The notes: a model not told the origin generated them from the sequence alone. DNA of 64,000 nucleotides from Rubrivivax sp. (GCA_022842305.1 JALHPY010000002.1:80573-144572), one strand, 5' to 3'; counted from the first letter of the stretch, positions 8,675-17,236 are shown. Numbers and translations: made by a program.

Positions 8675-11445
8675 ACACCGCCACCGCCCCGGCGCGGGCC
8701 GGCACGCGCAGCGTGCCCACCTACTGCTACCAGTGCGTGGCCGGCCCCGACCTGCTGCGCGTGAAGGTGGTGGACGGCGTGGCCACCGAGGTCGAACCCA
8801 ATGCCGACGCGCGCGGCATCCACCCCGGCGACGGCCGGCCCTGCGTGCGCGCCTACGGGTTGGTCGAGAAGACCTACAACCCGCATCGTGTGCTCACGCC
8901 GATGAAGCGCACCAACCCCAAGAAGGGCCGGCACGAGGACCCCGGCTTCGTGCCCATCAGCTGGGACGAGGCACTGGACACCGTGGCCGGGCGCATTGCC
9001 GACATCCGCGCGCGCGGCGTACTGGACGACGCCGGACTGCCGCGCATCGCCGCCACCTTCGGCCACGGCGGCACGCCGGCCAGCTACATGGGCAGCTTCC
9101 CGGCCTACCTGGCCACGCTGGGGCCCATCGACTACAGCCTGGGCTCGGGCCAGGGCGTGAAGTGCGTGCACTCCGAACACCTGTACGGCGAGTTCTGGCA
9201 CCGCGGCTTCACGGTGTGCAGCGACACGCCGCACACGCGCCTGGTGGTGTCCTTCGGCGCCAATGTAGAGGTGACCGGCGGCGTCTGCGCCGTGCGCCGC
9301 CACGCCGACGGCCGCGTGCGCGGCGTCAAGCGCATCAACATCGAGCCGCACCTGTCGGTCACCGGCGCCTGCTCGGCCGAATGGGTGCCCATCAAGCCCA
9401 AGACCGACCCGGCCTTCATGCTGGCCATGCTGCACGTGCTGCTGTGCGAACAGCCGCTGGATCGCCTGGACGTGCCCTTCCTGCGCGACCGCACCGCATC
9501 GCCCTACCTGGTGGCGCCCGACGGCTATTACTTGCGCTGCGCCGCCAGTGGCAAGCCGCTGATCTGGGATGAGATCACCGAAGCGGCCGTGCCTTTCGAC
9601 ACCCCCGGCACACGGCCGGCGCTGCTGGGCCGCTACAGCGTGCACGGCGGCGTGACGCAGCGCGCCGACGGCGAGGCCGGGCAGTACGAGCATGCGCAGG
9701 CGTGCACATCGCTCACCGAGACCGTGGAGGCCATGCGCCCCTACCCGCCCGAATGGGCGCAGGCGGTGTGCGACGTGCCCGCGGCCACCATCCGCCGGGT
9801 GGCGCTGGAATACCTGGGCGCCGCCTGCGTCGGCCAGACCATCGTCATCGATGGCCGCACCCTGCCCTTCCGCCCGGTGGCCGTGACCCTGGGCAAGACC
9901 GTCAACAACGGCTGGGGCGCCTTCGAATGCTGCTGGGCCCGTACCGTGCTGGCGGCCGTGGTGGGCGCGCTGGAAGTACCCGGCGGCACGCTGGGCACCA
10001 CGGTGCGCCTGAACAAGCCGCACGACAACCGGCTGCTCAGCGTCAAGCCGGGCGAAGACGGCTTCATGGCGTGCAACTTCAACGCCACCACGCCGCAAGG
10101 CTGGGTGGGCAAGCCCACCGGCCGCAACGCCCACCGCGCGCTGGTGCCGCACGTGGGCGACTCGCCCTGGAGCCAGGCCCTGGGCCCCACCCACCTGGCC
10201 TGGGCCTTCATGCGCGAGGCGCCGGCCAGCTGGCCGCAGCCCAGCATGCCCGAGCTGTGGATCGCCTACCGCACCAACCCGGCCATCAGCTTCTGGCAGA
10301 ACGAGCGCATGGCCGAGACCATCGCCAAACTGCCCTACATCGTGTCCTTCGCCTACACGATGGATGAGACCAACCACATGGCCGACATCCTGCTGCCCGA
10401 GGCCACGGACCTGGAGAGCACGCAGCTCATCCGCTGCGGTGGCACCAAGTTCGTCGAGCAGGCCTGGGATTGGCGCGGCTTCGTGCTGCGCCAGCCGGTG
10501 GCCGAACCGCAAGGCCAGGCGCGCGACTTCACCTGGATCGCCACCGAACTGGCGCAGCGCACCGGCGTGCTCGAGGCCTATGTGCAGCGCATCAACCGCG
10601 GCACGGCGCTGGTGCCGCTCAAGGGCGAGGGCTTCGACTACAGCCTGCCCACCGACCAGCCGCCCACGGTGGACGGCATCTGGGACGCCGTGTGCAAGGC
10701 GGCCACGGCCGATCTGAGCGGCGGGCGCGAGGTGCGCGACCTGGACTGGATGAAGGAGCACGGCTTCTACGTGCAGCCGCACACGCGCGTCGACTGGTAC
10801 CTGACACCCACGATGGAAGAACAGGGCCTGCGCTACGAACTGCCCTATCAAGAGCGGCTGCTGCGCATCGGCGAACAGCTCAAGCGCCGGCTGCACGGCC
10901 AGGGCATCCAGTGGTGGGAAAAGCAGCTGGCCGAGTACACCGCCCTGCCCGCCTGGCATGACTTCCCCGGCGTCTGGACGCAGGCCGTGCGCACCGCAGG
11001 CAAGAACCCCGACGACTATCCGTTCTGGGGCATCACCACCAAGAGCATGCAGTACAGCGCCGGCGCCAACGTCGGCATACCGCTGATGAACGAGGTGGGC
11101 GTCAACGTGCGCGGCCACGGCCGGGTGGTCATCAACAAGGCCACGGCGCAGCGCCTGGGCATCGCCATGGACGACTGGGTCGAGGTCTCGTCCATCACCG
11201 GCGTCACGCGCGGCCGGGCCGAGCTGGTGCAGGGCTGCCGGCCCGACACCATCGTCATACCGGGGCAGTTCCAGCACTGGAAGATCCCCTATGCCAAGGA
11301 CCTGGACTTCCCGTCGCTCAACGCGGTGACGCAGCTGTCGGGCGCGCTGCTGGACCTGACCGATTCCAGCGGCTCGGGTGCCGACGTGGTGCGCGTGCAG
11401 CTCAAGCGCGTGGCCGGCCCGCTGCCGGCGGGGGAGCGCTCGTGA
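8671..11445 (+). CDS. padB: phenylacetyl-CoA:acceptor oxidoreductase, molybdenum catalytic subunit PadB
   Basis: A 924-residue molybdopterin oxidoreductase of the DMSO reductase superfamily. It oxidises the alpha-methylene of phenylacetyl-CoA by four electrons to phenylglyoxylate in Thauera and Aromatoleum. The N-terminal Fe-S region shows C19-x2-C22 and C58 (GRPCVRAYG) but no Cys at the usual third place, where VAGPD stands. C165 (QGVKCVHSEHLYGEFW) is a positional candidate for the Mo ligand. Family blocks include FVPISWDEALD, LWIAYRTNPAISFWQNERM and MDETNHMADILLPEATDLE. No twin-arginine signal is seen, so a cytoplasmic-face location is likely. Context (a four-cluster ferredoxin subunit, an NrfD-like anchor and phenylacetate-CoA ligase directly downstream) supports the substrate. 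Confidence 0.85.
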   Translation: MNTATAPARAGTRSVPTYCYQCVAGPDLLRVKVVDGVATEVEPNADARGIHPGDGRPCVRAYGLVEKTYNPHRVLTPMKRTNPKKGRHEDPGFVPISWDEALDTVAGRIADIRARGVLDDAGLPRIAATFGHGGTPASYMGSFPAYLATLGPIDYSLGSGQGVKCVHSEHLYGEFWHRGFTVCSDTPHTRLVVSFGANVEVTGGVCAVRRHADGRVRGVKRINIEPHLSVTGACSAEWVPIKPKTDPAFMLAMLHVLLCEQPLDRLDVPFLRDRTASPYLVAPDGYYLRCAASGKPLIWDEITEAAVPFDTPGTRPALLGRYSVHGGVTQRADGEAGQYEHAQACTSLTETVEAMRPYPPEWAQAVCDVPAATIRRVALEYLGAACVGQTIVIDGRTLPFRPVAVTLGKTVNNGWGAFECCWARTVLAAVVGALEVPGGTLGTTVRLNKPHDNRLLSVKPGEDGFMACNFNATTPQGWVGKPTGRNAHRALVPHVGDSPWSQALGPTHLAWAFMREAPASWPQPSMPELWIAYRTNPAISFWQNERMAETIAKLPYIVSFAYTMDETNHMADILLPEATDLESTQLIRCGGTKFVEQAWDWRGFVLRQPVAEPQGQARDFTWIATELAQRTGVLEAYVQRINRGTALVPLKGEGFDYSLPTDQPPTVDGIWDAVCKAATADLSGGREVRDLDWMKEHGFYVQPHTRVDWYLTPTMEEQGLRYELPYQERLLRIGEQLKRRLHGQGIQWWEKQLAEYTALPAWHDFPGVWTQAVRTAGKNPDDYPFWGITTKSMQYSAGANVGIPLMNEVGVNVRGHGRVVINKATAQRLGIAMDDWVEVSSITGVTRGRAELVQGCRPDTIVIPGQFQHWKIPYAKDLDFPSLNAVTQLSGALLDLTDSSGSGADVVRVQLKRVAGPLPAGERS

Positions 11446-12311
11446 GCGCGCTGGCTTTGCAGGGCCAGGCCGCCTGCGCAGCGGGCGCGGCGCCGGGGCC
11501 ACTCAGCTCGGTCGGCGTGCAGCGCTGGCATGACGGCCAGCTGGAGCCCGGCCTGGACTGGGCCGCCGAGGAAGTGCCGGTGAGCCTGGAATACAACGGC
11601 ATCGCCCACGCCGTGATGATGGCCACACCGGCCGAACTGGACGAACTGGCGCTGGGCTTCAGCCTGAGCGAAGGCATCGTCGAACACCGGCAGGACGTGC
11701 TGGACATCCAGGTGAGCGCCCTCTCGCAAGGCATGCGCGTGGCGCTGCAGATCACCGCGCGGCGTGAACGTGCGCTCAAGGAACGCCGCCGCAGCCTGGC
11801 TGGCCGCACCGGCTGCGGCCTGTGCGGCGTGCAGAGCCTGGACCAGGTGCTGCGCCCGCTGCCGCCCGTGCCTGCGGGCACGCCGCTGGACGCGGCCTTG
11901 TTCGCCGACGCACTGGCAGCGATGGAGCAGGCGCAGACCCTGCGCGCCATCGCCGGTGCCACCCATGCCGCGGCCTGGATGGACGCTGGCGGGCAGCTTC
12001 TGTGGGTGCGCGAGGACGTGGGCCGCCACAACGCGCTGGACAAGGTGCTGGGCGCGATGGCGCGGGCCGGCGCCGACCCCGGTGCCGGTGCGTTGCTGCT
12101 GAGCAGCCGCGCCAGCTACGAGATGGTGCACAAGGCGGCGGCGCTGGGCATAGGCCTGGTGGTGGCGGTGTCGGCGCCCACGGCACTGGCCATCCGCGTG
12201 GCGCGCGAACTGCGGCTCACGCTGGCCGGCTTTGCGCGCGGCGGCCGGCACGTGGTCTACACGCACGCCGCCCGCCTGCAAGGCCTGGCCGTGGAAGGAG
12301 GTGCAACATGA
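11442..12311 (+). CDS. fdhD: FdhD-type sulfurtransferase for molybdenum cofactor
   Basis: A 289-residue FdhD protein. FdhD passes sulfur from IscS to bis-MGD before its insertion into formate dehydrogenase. The catalytic pair is in the motif TGCGLCGVQSL (C-x2-C), and the family blocks WVREDVGRHNALDKVLG, LLLSSRASYEMVHKAA and VSAPTALAIRVA are all present. It is translated from a GTG overlapping the padB stop, and its own end overlaps the padC start, so it is an integral operon member. No formate dehydrogenase gene is in this window. The position implies that PadB needs a sulfurated Mo centre. Confidence 0.92.
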   Translation: MSALALQGQAACAAGAAPGPLSSVGVQRWHDGQLEPGLDWAAEEVPVSLEYNGIAHAVMMATPAELDELALGFSLSEGIVEHRQDVLDIQVSALSQGMRVALQITARRERALKERRRSLAGRTGCGLCGVQSLDQVLRPLPPVPAGTPLDAALFADALAAMEQAQTLRAIAGATHAAAWMDAGGQLLWVREDVGRHNALDKVLGAMARAGADPGAGALLLSSRASYEMVHKAAALGIGLVVAVSAPTALAIRVARELRLTLAGFARGGRHVVYTHAARLQGLAVEGGAT

Positions 12312-12961
12312 CCCGTTACGCGATGGTTGCCGACCTGCGCCGCTGCGTCGGCTGCCAGACCTGCACCGCCGCCTGCAAGCACGCCAACGCCACGCCGCCC
12401 GGCGTGCAGTGGCGCCGCGTGCTCGACATGGAATTCGGCGAATACCCCGAAGTGCAGCGCGCCTTCGTGCCCGTGGGCTGCCAGCACTGCGAAGACCCGC
12501 CCTGCCTGCCGGTGTGCCCCACCACGGCCACCAAGCAGCGTGCCGACGGCATCGTCACGGTGGACTACGACCTGTGCATAGGCTGCGCCTACTGCGCCGT
12601 GGCCTGCCCCTACCAGGCCCGCTACAAGACCAACCGCGCCAGCTTTGCCTTCGGTGAAGCCACGGCCAGCGAAGCCAGCCGCCACGACGCATCGCGCCTG
12701 GCCGTGGCCACCAAGTGCAGCTTCTGCGTGGACCGCATCGACGCCGGCCTGGCCCGCGGCCTGAAGCCCGGCACCGACCCCGAGGCCACGCCGGCCTGCG
12801 TCAACGCCTGCATCTCGGTCGCCCTGGCCTTTGGCGATCTGGACGACCCGCAGGATCCCATCCAACCGCTGCTGGCGCAGAACCAGCACTTCCGCATGCA
12901 CGAGGAACTGGGCACCGGGCCCGGCTTCTACTACCTGTGGGACCGGGAGAACGCATCATGA
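12308..12961 (+). CDS. padC: phenylacetyl-CoA:acceptor oxidoreductase, iron-sulfur subunit PadC
   Basis: A 217-residue ferredoxin-like electron-transfer subunit of the DmsB/NrfC type. Four cysteine clusters are visible: RCVGCQTCTAACKHA, GCQHCEDPPCLPVCPT, LCIGCAYCAVACPY, and KCSFCVDRI with PACVNAC further on. Together they bind four [4Fe-4S] centres that carry electrons from PadB to the membrane subunit. The ATG at 12308 lies in the end of fdhD after an AAGGAGG site (12296-12302), and the stop overlaps the padD ATG (ATGA). The order padB-fdhD-padC-padD is that of a membrane-bound Mo oxidoreductase. Confidence 0.88.
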   Translation: MTRYAMVADLRRCVGCQTCTAACKHANATPPGVQWRRVLDMEFGEYPEVQRAFVPVGCQHCEDPPCLPVCPTTATKQRADGIVTVDYDLCIGCAYCAVACPYQARYKTNRASFAFGEATASEASRHDASRLAVATKCSFCVDRIDAGLARGLKPGTDPEATPACVNACISVALAFGDLDDPQDPIQPLLAQNQHFRMHEELGTGPGFYYLWDRENAS

Positions 12962-13791
12962 TCTTCGGACCCGATCCGGCGCAGCAACGCCAATGGGACT
13001 GGCGCGCCGCCGGCAACTTCATCTGCGGCGGCGGTGGTGGCGGCCTCATCCTGATGGCGGCCTTGTCGGGTGCGCAGGGTGCCACGCTCACGATATTGAT
13101 GCTGGCCGGCGTGGCGCTGGTGGGCCTGGGCCTGACCTGCGTGTGGTTCGAGCTGGGCCGGCCGCTGCGCGCGCTCAACGTCTTCATCAACCCGCGCGGG
13201 TCATGGATGTCGCGTGAGGCCTTCGTGGCCACGCTGCTGATGCCCGCGGCGCTGGCCGCGGCCTTCGGCGTGCCCGGCGCCGCGCCGCTGGCCGCCCCGC
13301 TGGCCTTGGGCTTCGTCTACTGCCAGGCGCGCATGCTGCAGGCGGGCAAGGGCATACCGGCCTGGCGTTCGCCGCTGACCGTGCCGCTGATCGTGGTCAC
13401 CGGCCTGGCCGAAGGCGGCGGCTGGTTGCTGCTGCTGGCCGCGGCCGTGTCTTTCGACCCCGGCCCGCTGCTGCCGCTGCTGCTGGGCCTGCTGGTGATG
13501 GCGCGCGGGCTGATCGTGCGCGCGCACCGCCAGGCCCTGGGTCGCAGCGCCGCGCCGCAAGCCATGGCCGCGCTGGACAGTGCCGGCCGCGTAATGCTGT
13601 GGGCCGGCACTGCACTGCCCCTGGCCGGCCTGCTGCTGGCCGCCATGGGCAGCGGCGCGGCGCTGGCGGCCCTGGCCGGGTTGCTGGCAGCGCTGGCCGG
13701 CGCCTGGTTCAAGTTCGTGCTCATCACCCGCGCCGGCTTCAACCAGGGCTTTGCGCTGGTCCACCTGCCGGTGCGCGGCGCCGCGCGCTGA
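12958..13791 (+). CDS. padD: phenylacetyl-CoA:acceptor oxidoreductase, membrane anchor PadD
   Basis: A 277-residue integral membrane protein, NrfD/DmsC-like, with about eight hydrophobic helices (for example LTILMLAGVALVGLGLTCVWFELG and LTVPLIVVTGLAEGGGWLLLL). The ELGRPLRALNVFINPRGSWMSREAF segment after the second or third helix is typical of polysulfide-reductase-type anchors, which bind quinone. The family role is to pass electrons from the Fe-S subunit to the quinone pool. It is coupled to padC by a 4-base overlap. A gap of 34 bases with an AAGGAG site follows before the ligase gene. Confidence 0.85.
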   Translation: MIFGPDPAQQRQWDWRAAGNFICGGGGGGLILMAALSGAQGATLTILMLAGVALVGLGLTCVWFELGRPLRALNVFINPRGSWMSREAFVATLLMPAALAAAFGVPGAAPLAAPLALGFVYCQARMLQAGKGIPAWRSPLTVPLIVVTGLAEGGGWLLLLAAAVSFDPGPLLPLLLGLLVMARGLIVRAHRQALGRSAAPQAMAALDSAGRVMLWAGTALPLAGLLLAAMGSGAALAALAGLLAALAGAWFKFVLITRAGFNQGFALVHLPVRGAAR

Positions 13792-13825
13792 CAGCTCCTC
13801 TGCCCCCTCACCCCAAGGAGTGCCC

Positions 13826-15172
13826 ATGGCCGCCGTCCTGGAAGAGAAGTCGCTGTCTGTCGCCGCCCCCACCCGGCGCCACCTGCACCCGGGCATGGAG
13901 ACCCTGCCGCGCGAACAACTGGCCGCGCTGCAGCTGACCCGGCTGCGCGAGACCGTGCGCAACGCCTGGGACCACGTGCCCATGCAGCGCGCGCGCCTGG
14001 CCGCCGCCGGCGTGCGGCCCGAAGACATCCGCACCCTGGCCGACCTGAAGCGCCTGCCCTTCACCGTCAAGACCGACCTGCGCGACCACTACCCCTACGG
14101 CATGTTCGCGCGGCCGCTGGATCAGCTGGCGCGGCTGCACGCTTCTTCAGGCACCACCGGCAAACCCACGGTGGTGGGCTACACGCAGCAGGACATCAGC
14201 ACCTGGGCCGACCTGATGGCGCGCTCGCTCTACTCGGCCGGTGCGCGCCGCGGCGACGTCATCCACAACGCCTATGGCTACGGCCTGTTCACCGGCGGTC
14301 TGGGCGCGCACTACGGCGCCGAACGCCTGGGCGGCGTGGTCGTGCCCATGAGCGGCGGCTCTACCGAACGCCAGGTGGCGTTGATCATGGACTTCCGCGC
14401 CCGCGTCCTGTGCGCCACGCCGTCCTACGCGCTGGCCATCGCCGAGGTGGCCGAATCGCAAGGTGTGGACCTGCGCAAGGGCGCATTGCGCGTGGGCCTG
14501 TTCGGCGCCGAGCCCTGGAGCAACGCCATGCGCGCCGAGATCGAGGCCCGGCTGGGCGTGAAGGCGGTGGACATCTACGGCCTGTCCGAGATCATGGGCC
14601 CGGGCGTGGCCTGCGAATGCGAATGCCGCAACGGCCTGCACGGCTGGGAAGACCATTTCCTGTTCGAGACCATAGACCCTGACACCGGCCGCCCAATGCC
14701 CGAGGGCGAGGCCGGCGAGCTGGTGATCACCACGCTCACCAAGCAGGCCCTGCCCATGCTGCGGTACCGCACGCGCGACATCACGCGGCTGGCCACCGCG
14801 CCCTGCGACTGCGGCCGCACGCACCTGCGCATCCTGCGCATCACAGGGCGCAACGACGACATGCTGATCATCCGCGGCGTCAACGTCTACCCGTCGCAGA
14901 TCGAGGCGGTGCTGATCGGCCTGCCGGCCATCGCCCCGCACTACCAGATCGTGGTGCAGCGCCGCGGCAGCCTGGACGAAGTGGAGGTCGAGGTCGAAGC
15001 CCTGCCCGGCATTCCGCAAGACGAGTTCGGCGCCATCGCCCACAGCGTGGCGCACCACATCAAGTCGATGATCGGCATCAGTGCCGGCATTACCGTCAAA
15101 TTGCCGGGCGAGATCCCGCGCTCGCAGGGCAAGGCGGTGCGCGTGCGCGACCTGCGGCCCAAGGCACAGTAG
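13826..15172 (+). CDS. padJ: phenylacetate-CoA ligase (AMP-forming)
   Basis: A 448-residue member of the PaaK/PadJ group of adenylate-forming enzymes: phenylacetate + ATP + CoA gives phenylacetyl-CoA. The ATP-binding loop is ASSGTTGKPTVVGYT (about 110-124), and further blocks are NAYGYGLFTGGLGAHYG, GLFGAEPWSNAMR, DIYGLSEIMGPGVACEC and RTRDITRL. The C-terminal segment GRNDDMLIIRGVNVYPSQIE is diagnostic for PaaK-like ligases. AAGGAG at 13815-13820 sets the start at ATG 13826. Placement straight after padBCD makes phenylacetate the natural substrate. paaK would be the name in an aerobic context. Confidence 0.92.
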   Translation: MAAVLEEKSLSVAAPTRRHLHPGMETLPREQLAALQLTRLRETVRNAWDHVPMQRARLAAAGVRPEDIRTLADLKRLPFTVKTDLRDHYPYGMFARPLDQLARLHASSGTTGKPTVVGYTQQDISTWADLMARSLYSAGARRGDVIHNAYGYGLFTGGLGAHYGAERLGGVVVPMSGGSTERQVALIMDFRARVLCATPSYALAIAEVAESQGVDLRKGALRVGLFGAEPWSNAMRAEIEARLGVKAVDIYGLSEIMGPGVACECECRNGLHGWEDHFLFETIDPDTGRPMPEGEAGELVITTLTKQALPMLRYRTRDITRLATAPCDCGRTHLRILRITGRNDDMLIIRGVNVYPSQIEAVLIGLPAIAPHYQIVVQRRGSLDEVEVEVEALPGIPQDEFGAIAHSVAHHIKSMIGISAGITVKLPGEIPRSQGKAVRVRDLRPKAQ

Positions 15173-15195
15173 GCCCGCGGGAAGGAGCAGCAACC

Positions 15196-15978
15196 ATGGA
15201 CTTCGAGGACATCCTGTACGAGGTGCGCCAGGGCGTGGCCTGGATCACCATCAACCGGCCCGAGAAGATGAACGCCTTCCGCGGCCAGACCTGCGACGAG
15301 CTGATCCGCGCGCTCAACAAGGCCGGCTACGACAAGAGCGTCGGCGCCATCGTGCTGGCCGGCGCCGGCGACCGCGCCTTCTGCACCGGCGGCGACCAGT
15401 CGTCGCACGACGGCAACTACGACGGCCGCGGCACCATCGGCCTGCCGATGGAAGAGTTGCACACCGCCATCCGCGACGTGCCCAAGCCGGTGATCGCGCG
15501 CGTGCAGGGCTACGCCATCGGCGGCGGCAACGTGCTGTGCACGATCTGCGACCTGACCATCTGTTCCGACAAGGCGCAGTTCGGCCAGGTGGGGCCCAAG
15601 ATGGGTTCGGTCGACCCCGGCTACGGCACCGCTTTCCTGGCGCGCGTGGTGGGCGAGAAGAAGGCGCGCGAGATGTGGTATTTCTGCCGCCGCTACAGCG
15701 GCGCCGAGGCCGTGGCCATGGGCCTGGCCAATGCCTGCGTGCCGCACGATCAGCTCGACGCCGAGGTGCAGAAGTGGGCCGAAGAGCTGTGCGAGCGCAG
15801 CCCCACCGCGCTGGCCATCGCCAAGCGCAGCTTCAACATGGACACCGCGCACCAGGCCGGCATCGCCGGCATGGGCATGCTGGCGCTGAAGCTCTACTAC
15901 GACACCGACGAATCGCGCGAAGGCGTGGCCGCGCTCAAGGAAAAGCGCAAGCCCGACTTCCGCAAGCACGCCAAGTAG
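15196..15978 (+). CDS. badI: 2-ketocyclohexanecarboxyl-CoA hydrolase
   Basis: A 260-residue crotonase-family protein. In Rhodopseudomonas palustris BadI opens the ring of 2-ketocyclohexanecarboxyl-CoA to give pimelyl-CoA. From memory of that protein the agreement is very high: ITINRPEKMNAFRGQTCDEL, GDRAFCTGGDQSSHDGNYDG, FGQVGPKMGSVDPGYGTAF and YDTDESREGVAALKEKRKP all correspond. DHNB synthase (MenB) is the nearest alternative but lacks the SHDGNYDGRGTIGLPMEELH pattern. It follows the ligase by 23 bases with GGAAGGAG upstream, at the distal end of the pad operon. Its presence beside a Thauera-type oah gene is unusual. Confidence 0.9.
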   Translation: MDFEDILYEVRQGVAWITINRPEKMNAFRGQTCDELIRALNKAGYDKSVGAIVLAGAGDRAFCTGGDQSSHDGNYDGRGTIGLPMEELHTAIRDVPKPVIARVQGYAIGGGNVLCTICDLTICSDKAQFGQVGPKMGSVDPGYGTAFLARVVGEKKAREMWYFCRRYSGAEAVAMGLANACVPHDQLDAEVQKWAEELCERSPTALAIAKRSFNMDTAHQAGIAGMGMLALKLYYDTDESREGVAALKEKRKPDFRKHAK

Positions 15979-16020
15979 CCCGGGTGCCGGCAGGCGGCGC
16001 AAGGGCGGCGCACCGCCGCT

Positions 16021-16036
16021 GCCCGCTGCTGCGGGC
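16021..16036 (+). terminator. GC hairpin after badI, possible terminator
   Basis: GCCCGC-TGCT-GCGGGC is a perfect 6-bp stem with a 4-base loop, 42 bases after the badI stop. A second small stem (GGCGG-CGCA-CCGCC) lies just before it. There is no T-run, so it may be only a weak terminator or processing element at the end of the long plus-strand operon. Confidence 0.3.
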
Positions 16037-16080
16037 CGAGGCCGTAGACTGGCGGGCCCCACCCTTGCCGGAGACCCGCA

Positions 16081-16662
16081 TTGAAGCTGCAGATGGCCAA
16101 GAACTCGCTTTTTGCCGTGCTGCTGCGTTCGCCATGGTGGGTGAGCCTGGCGATCGCGGCGGGCATGGCCGCAGCGTTGATGGCGCTGCTGCCACCGGAC
16201 TGGCGCGGCCCCGCACTGTTCTCCGTCATTCCCTTCCTGGTGCTGTCGGTGCTGGCCGCGCGGAACCAGCGGCGCCTGCCCAGCCCGGCGCGCGTCGAGC
16301 AGACGCGGCAGGCGGTGGCGGCGATGACGTGGCCGGCCTTCAGCCGCCTGCTGGAAGACGCCTTCAAGCGCGACGGCTATAGCGTGCAGCGCGGCAGCGG
16401 CGAAGTCGTGGATTTCGTGCTGGAACGCCAGGGCCGGCGCATGGTGGTCAGCGCGCGGCGCTGGAAGTCGGCGCGCACGGGGCTGGAGACGCTGCGGGCG
16501 CTGCAGGCCGCGCGCGATGCGGCCGAGGCCGCCGACGCCTTGTACATCGGCCTGGGTGCGCTGACCGACACGGCGCGGCCCTTTGCGGCCGAGCAGCGCT
16601 TGGCGGTATGGCAGGTGCCAGAGCTCGCACAGGCCCTGCGCGGGATGCCGCTGGAGCCCTGA
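16081..16662 (+). CDS. membrane protein with degenerate Mrr-like endonuclease fold
   Basis: A 193-residue protein with two N-terminal membrane helices (about 10-38 and 46-62) followed by an Mrr/PD-(D/E)xK-like domain. The family start is recognisable as MTWPAFSRLLEDAFKRDGYSV, and the core strands as VDFVLERQGRRMVVSARRWKS. In active members the second strand usually reads like LVQCKRWK. Here Gln and Lys of the Q-x-K pair are replaced (S-A-R), suggesting loss of nuclease activity. TTG 16081 is favoured because GGAG lies 7 bases upstream; the next in-frame ATG (16093) is too distant. The role is unknown, and a link to the aromatic pathway is not evident. Confidence 0.6.
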   Translation: MKLQMAKNSLFAVLLRSPWWVSLAIAAGMAAALMALLPPDWRGPALFSVIPFLVLSVLAARNQRRLPSPARVEQTRQAVAAMTWPAFSRLLEDAFKRDGYSVQRGSGEVVDFVLERQGRRMVVSARRWKSARTGLETLRALQAARDAAEAADALYIGLGALTDTARPFAAEQRLAVWQVPELAQALRGMPLEP

Positions 16663-16674
16663 AGCCCCCCGCCC

Positions 16675-16827
16675 TCAGCCCTGCGCCTTCACCCACTGGC
16701 GCACCACGCTGCTCAGCACGTCCAGCGGCACCGAGCCGGTCTTCAGCACCACGTCGCGAAAGGCCGGCAGGCTGAAGCCCGGGCCCAGCGCCGCCCGGGC
16801 CTCGTCGCGGCCATGCGTTCCTTCCGA
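16675..16827 (-). pseudogene. C-terminal fragment of a DUF885-type protein
   Basis: About 50 codons ending in TGA (16675-16677) read G-R-D-E-A-R-A-A-L-G-P-G-F-S-L-P-A-F, then VVLKTGSVPLDVLSSVVRQW. This resembles the last 45 residues of DUF885 (putative peptidase) proteins, R--LG--F-L--FHD-VL--G--PL-VLE--V. There is no start codon or upstream domain. The fragment follows the RidA gene directly and in the same reading frame, separated only by the RidA stop at 16828-16830. It is most simply a remnant left by a deletion whose other end was in the ridA region. Read-through would give a RidA-DUF885 tail fusion. Confidence 0.55.
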
Positions 16828-17226
16828 TCAGCCCGGTGGCAGCACCGCCGTGGCCTCGAGCTCGATCTTGCCGGGGCTGTCCAGCAGGTCGGCCACGAAG
16901 ATCATGCTCATGGCCGGGTAGTGGCGGCCCATGAGCCGGCGCCAGATGGCGCCCAGCTCACCGCGCGCCGCCAGGTAGGCCGGCTTGTCGCAGCAGAAGG
17001 CGGTGATGCGGCAGATGTGCTGCGGCTGGCCGCCGGCCTGGGCCAGCACCGCCAGCACGTTGCGCAGCGCCTGCTCGAACTGCGGCGCGATGGCTTCGCT
17101 CTCGAACACCTGGCGGGCGTTCCAGCCCACCTGGCCGGCGATGAAGACCAGCCGGCCCGCTGCGACTTCGATGCCGTTGGCGTAGCCGATGGGCGCGTCC
17201 CAGCCCTCGGGCAGCAGCGTGCGCAT
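16828..17226 (-). CDS. RidA family protein (enamine/imine deaminase family)
   Basis: A 132-residue YjgF/YER057c/UK114 family protein. Family blocks present are GRLVFIAGQVGWNA, PQFEQALRNVLAVLAQAGGQPQHI, and YPAMSMIFVADLLDSPGKIELEATAVLP. The arginine that binds carboxylates in RidA deaminases is not in its usual place: the segment before LLDSPGKIE reads MSMIFVADL where RidA has S-R--V-V--LP. Substrate and activity are therefore uncertain. It lies 10 bases after the ferritin-like gene, in the korA-korB transcription unit. RidA-like genes are common accessory members of catabolic operons. Confidence 0.8.
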   Translation of the reverse strand: MRTLLPEGWDAPIGYANGIEVAAGRLVFIAGQVGWNARQVFESEAIAPQFEQALRNVLAVLAQAGGQPQHICRITAFCCDKPAYLAARGELGAIWRRLMGRHYPAMSMIFVADLLDSPGKIELEATAVLPPG

Positions 17227-17236
17227 GGTCTTGCCT

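Noticed and set aside
8350-11502. A 1050-codon open frame on the minus strand opposite padB
   Set aside because: Composition is typical of an antisense shadow (Ala, His, Gln, Arg) with no motif, and padB on the other strand is clear.
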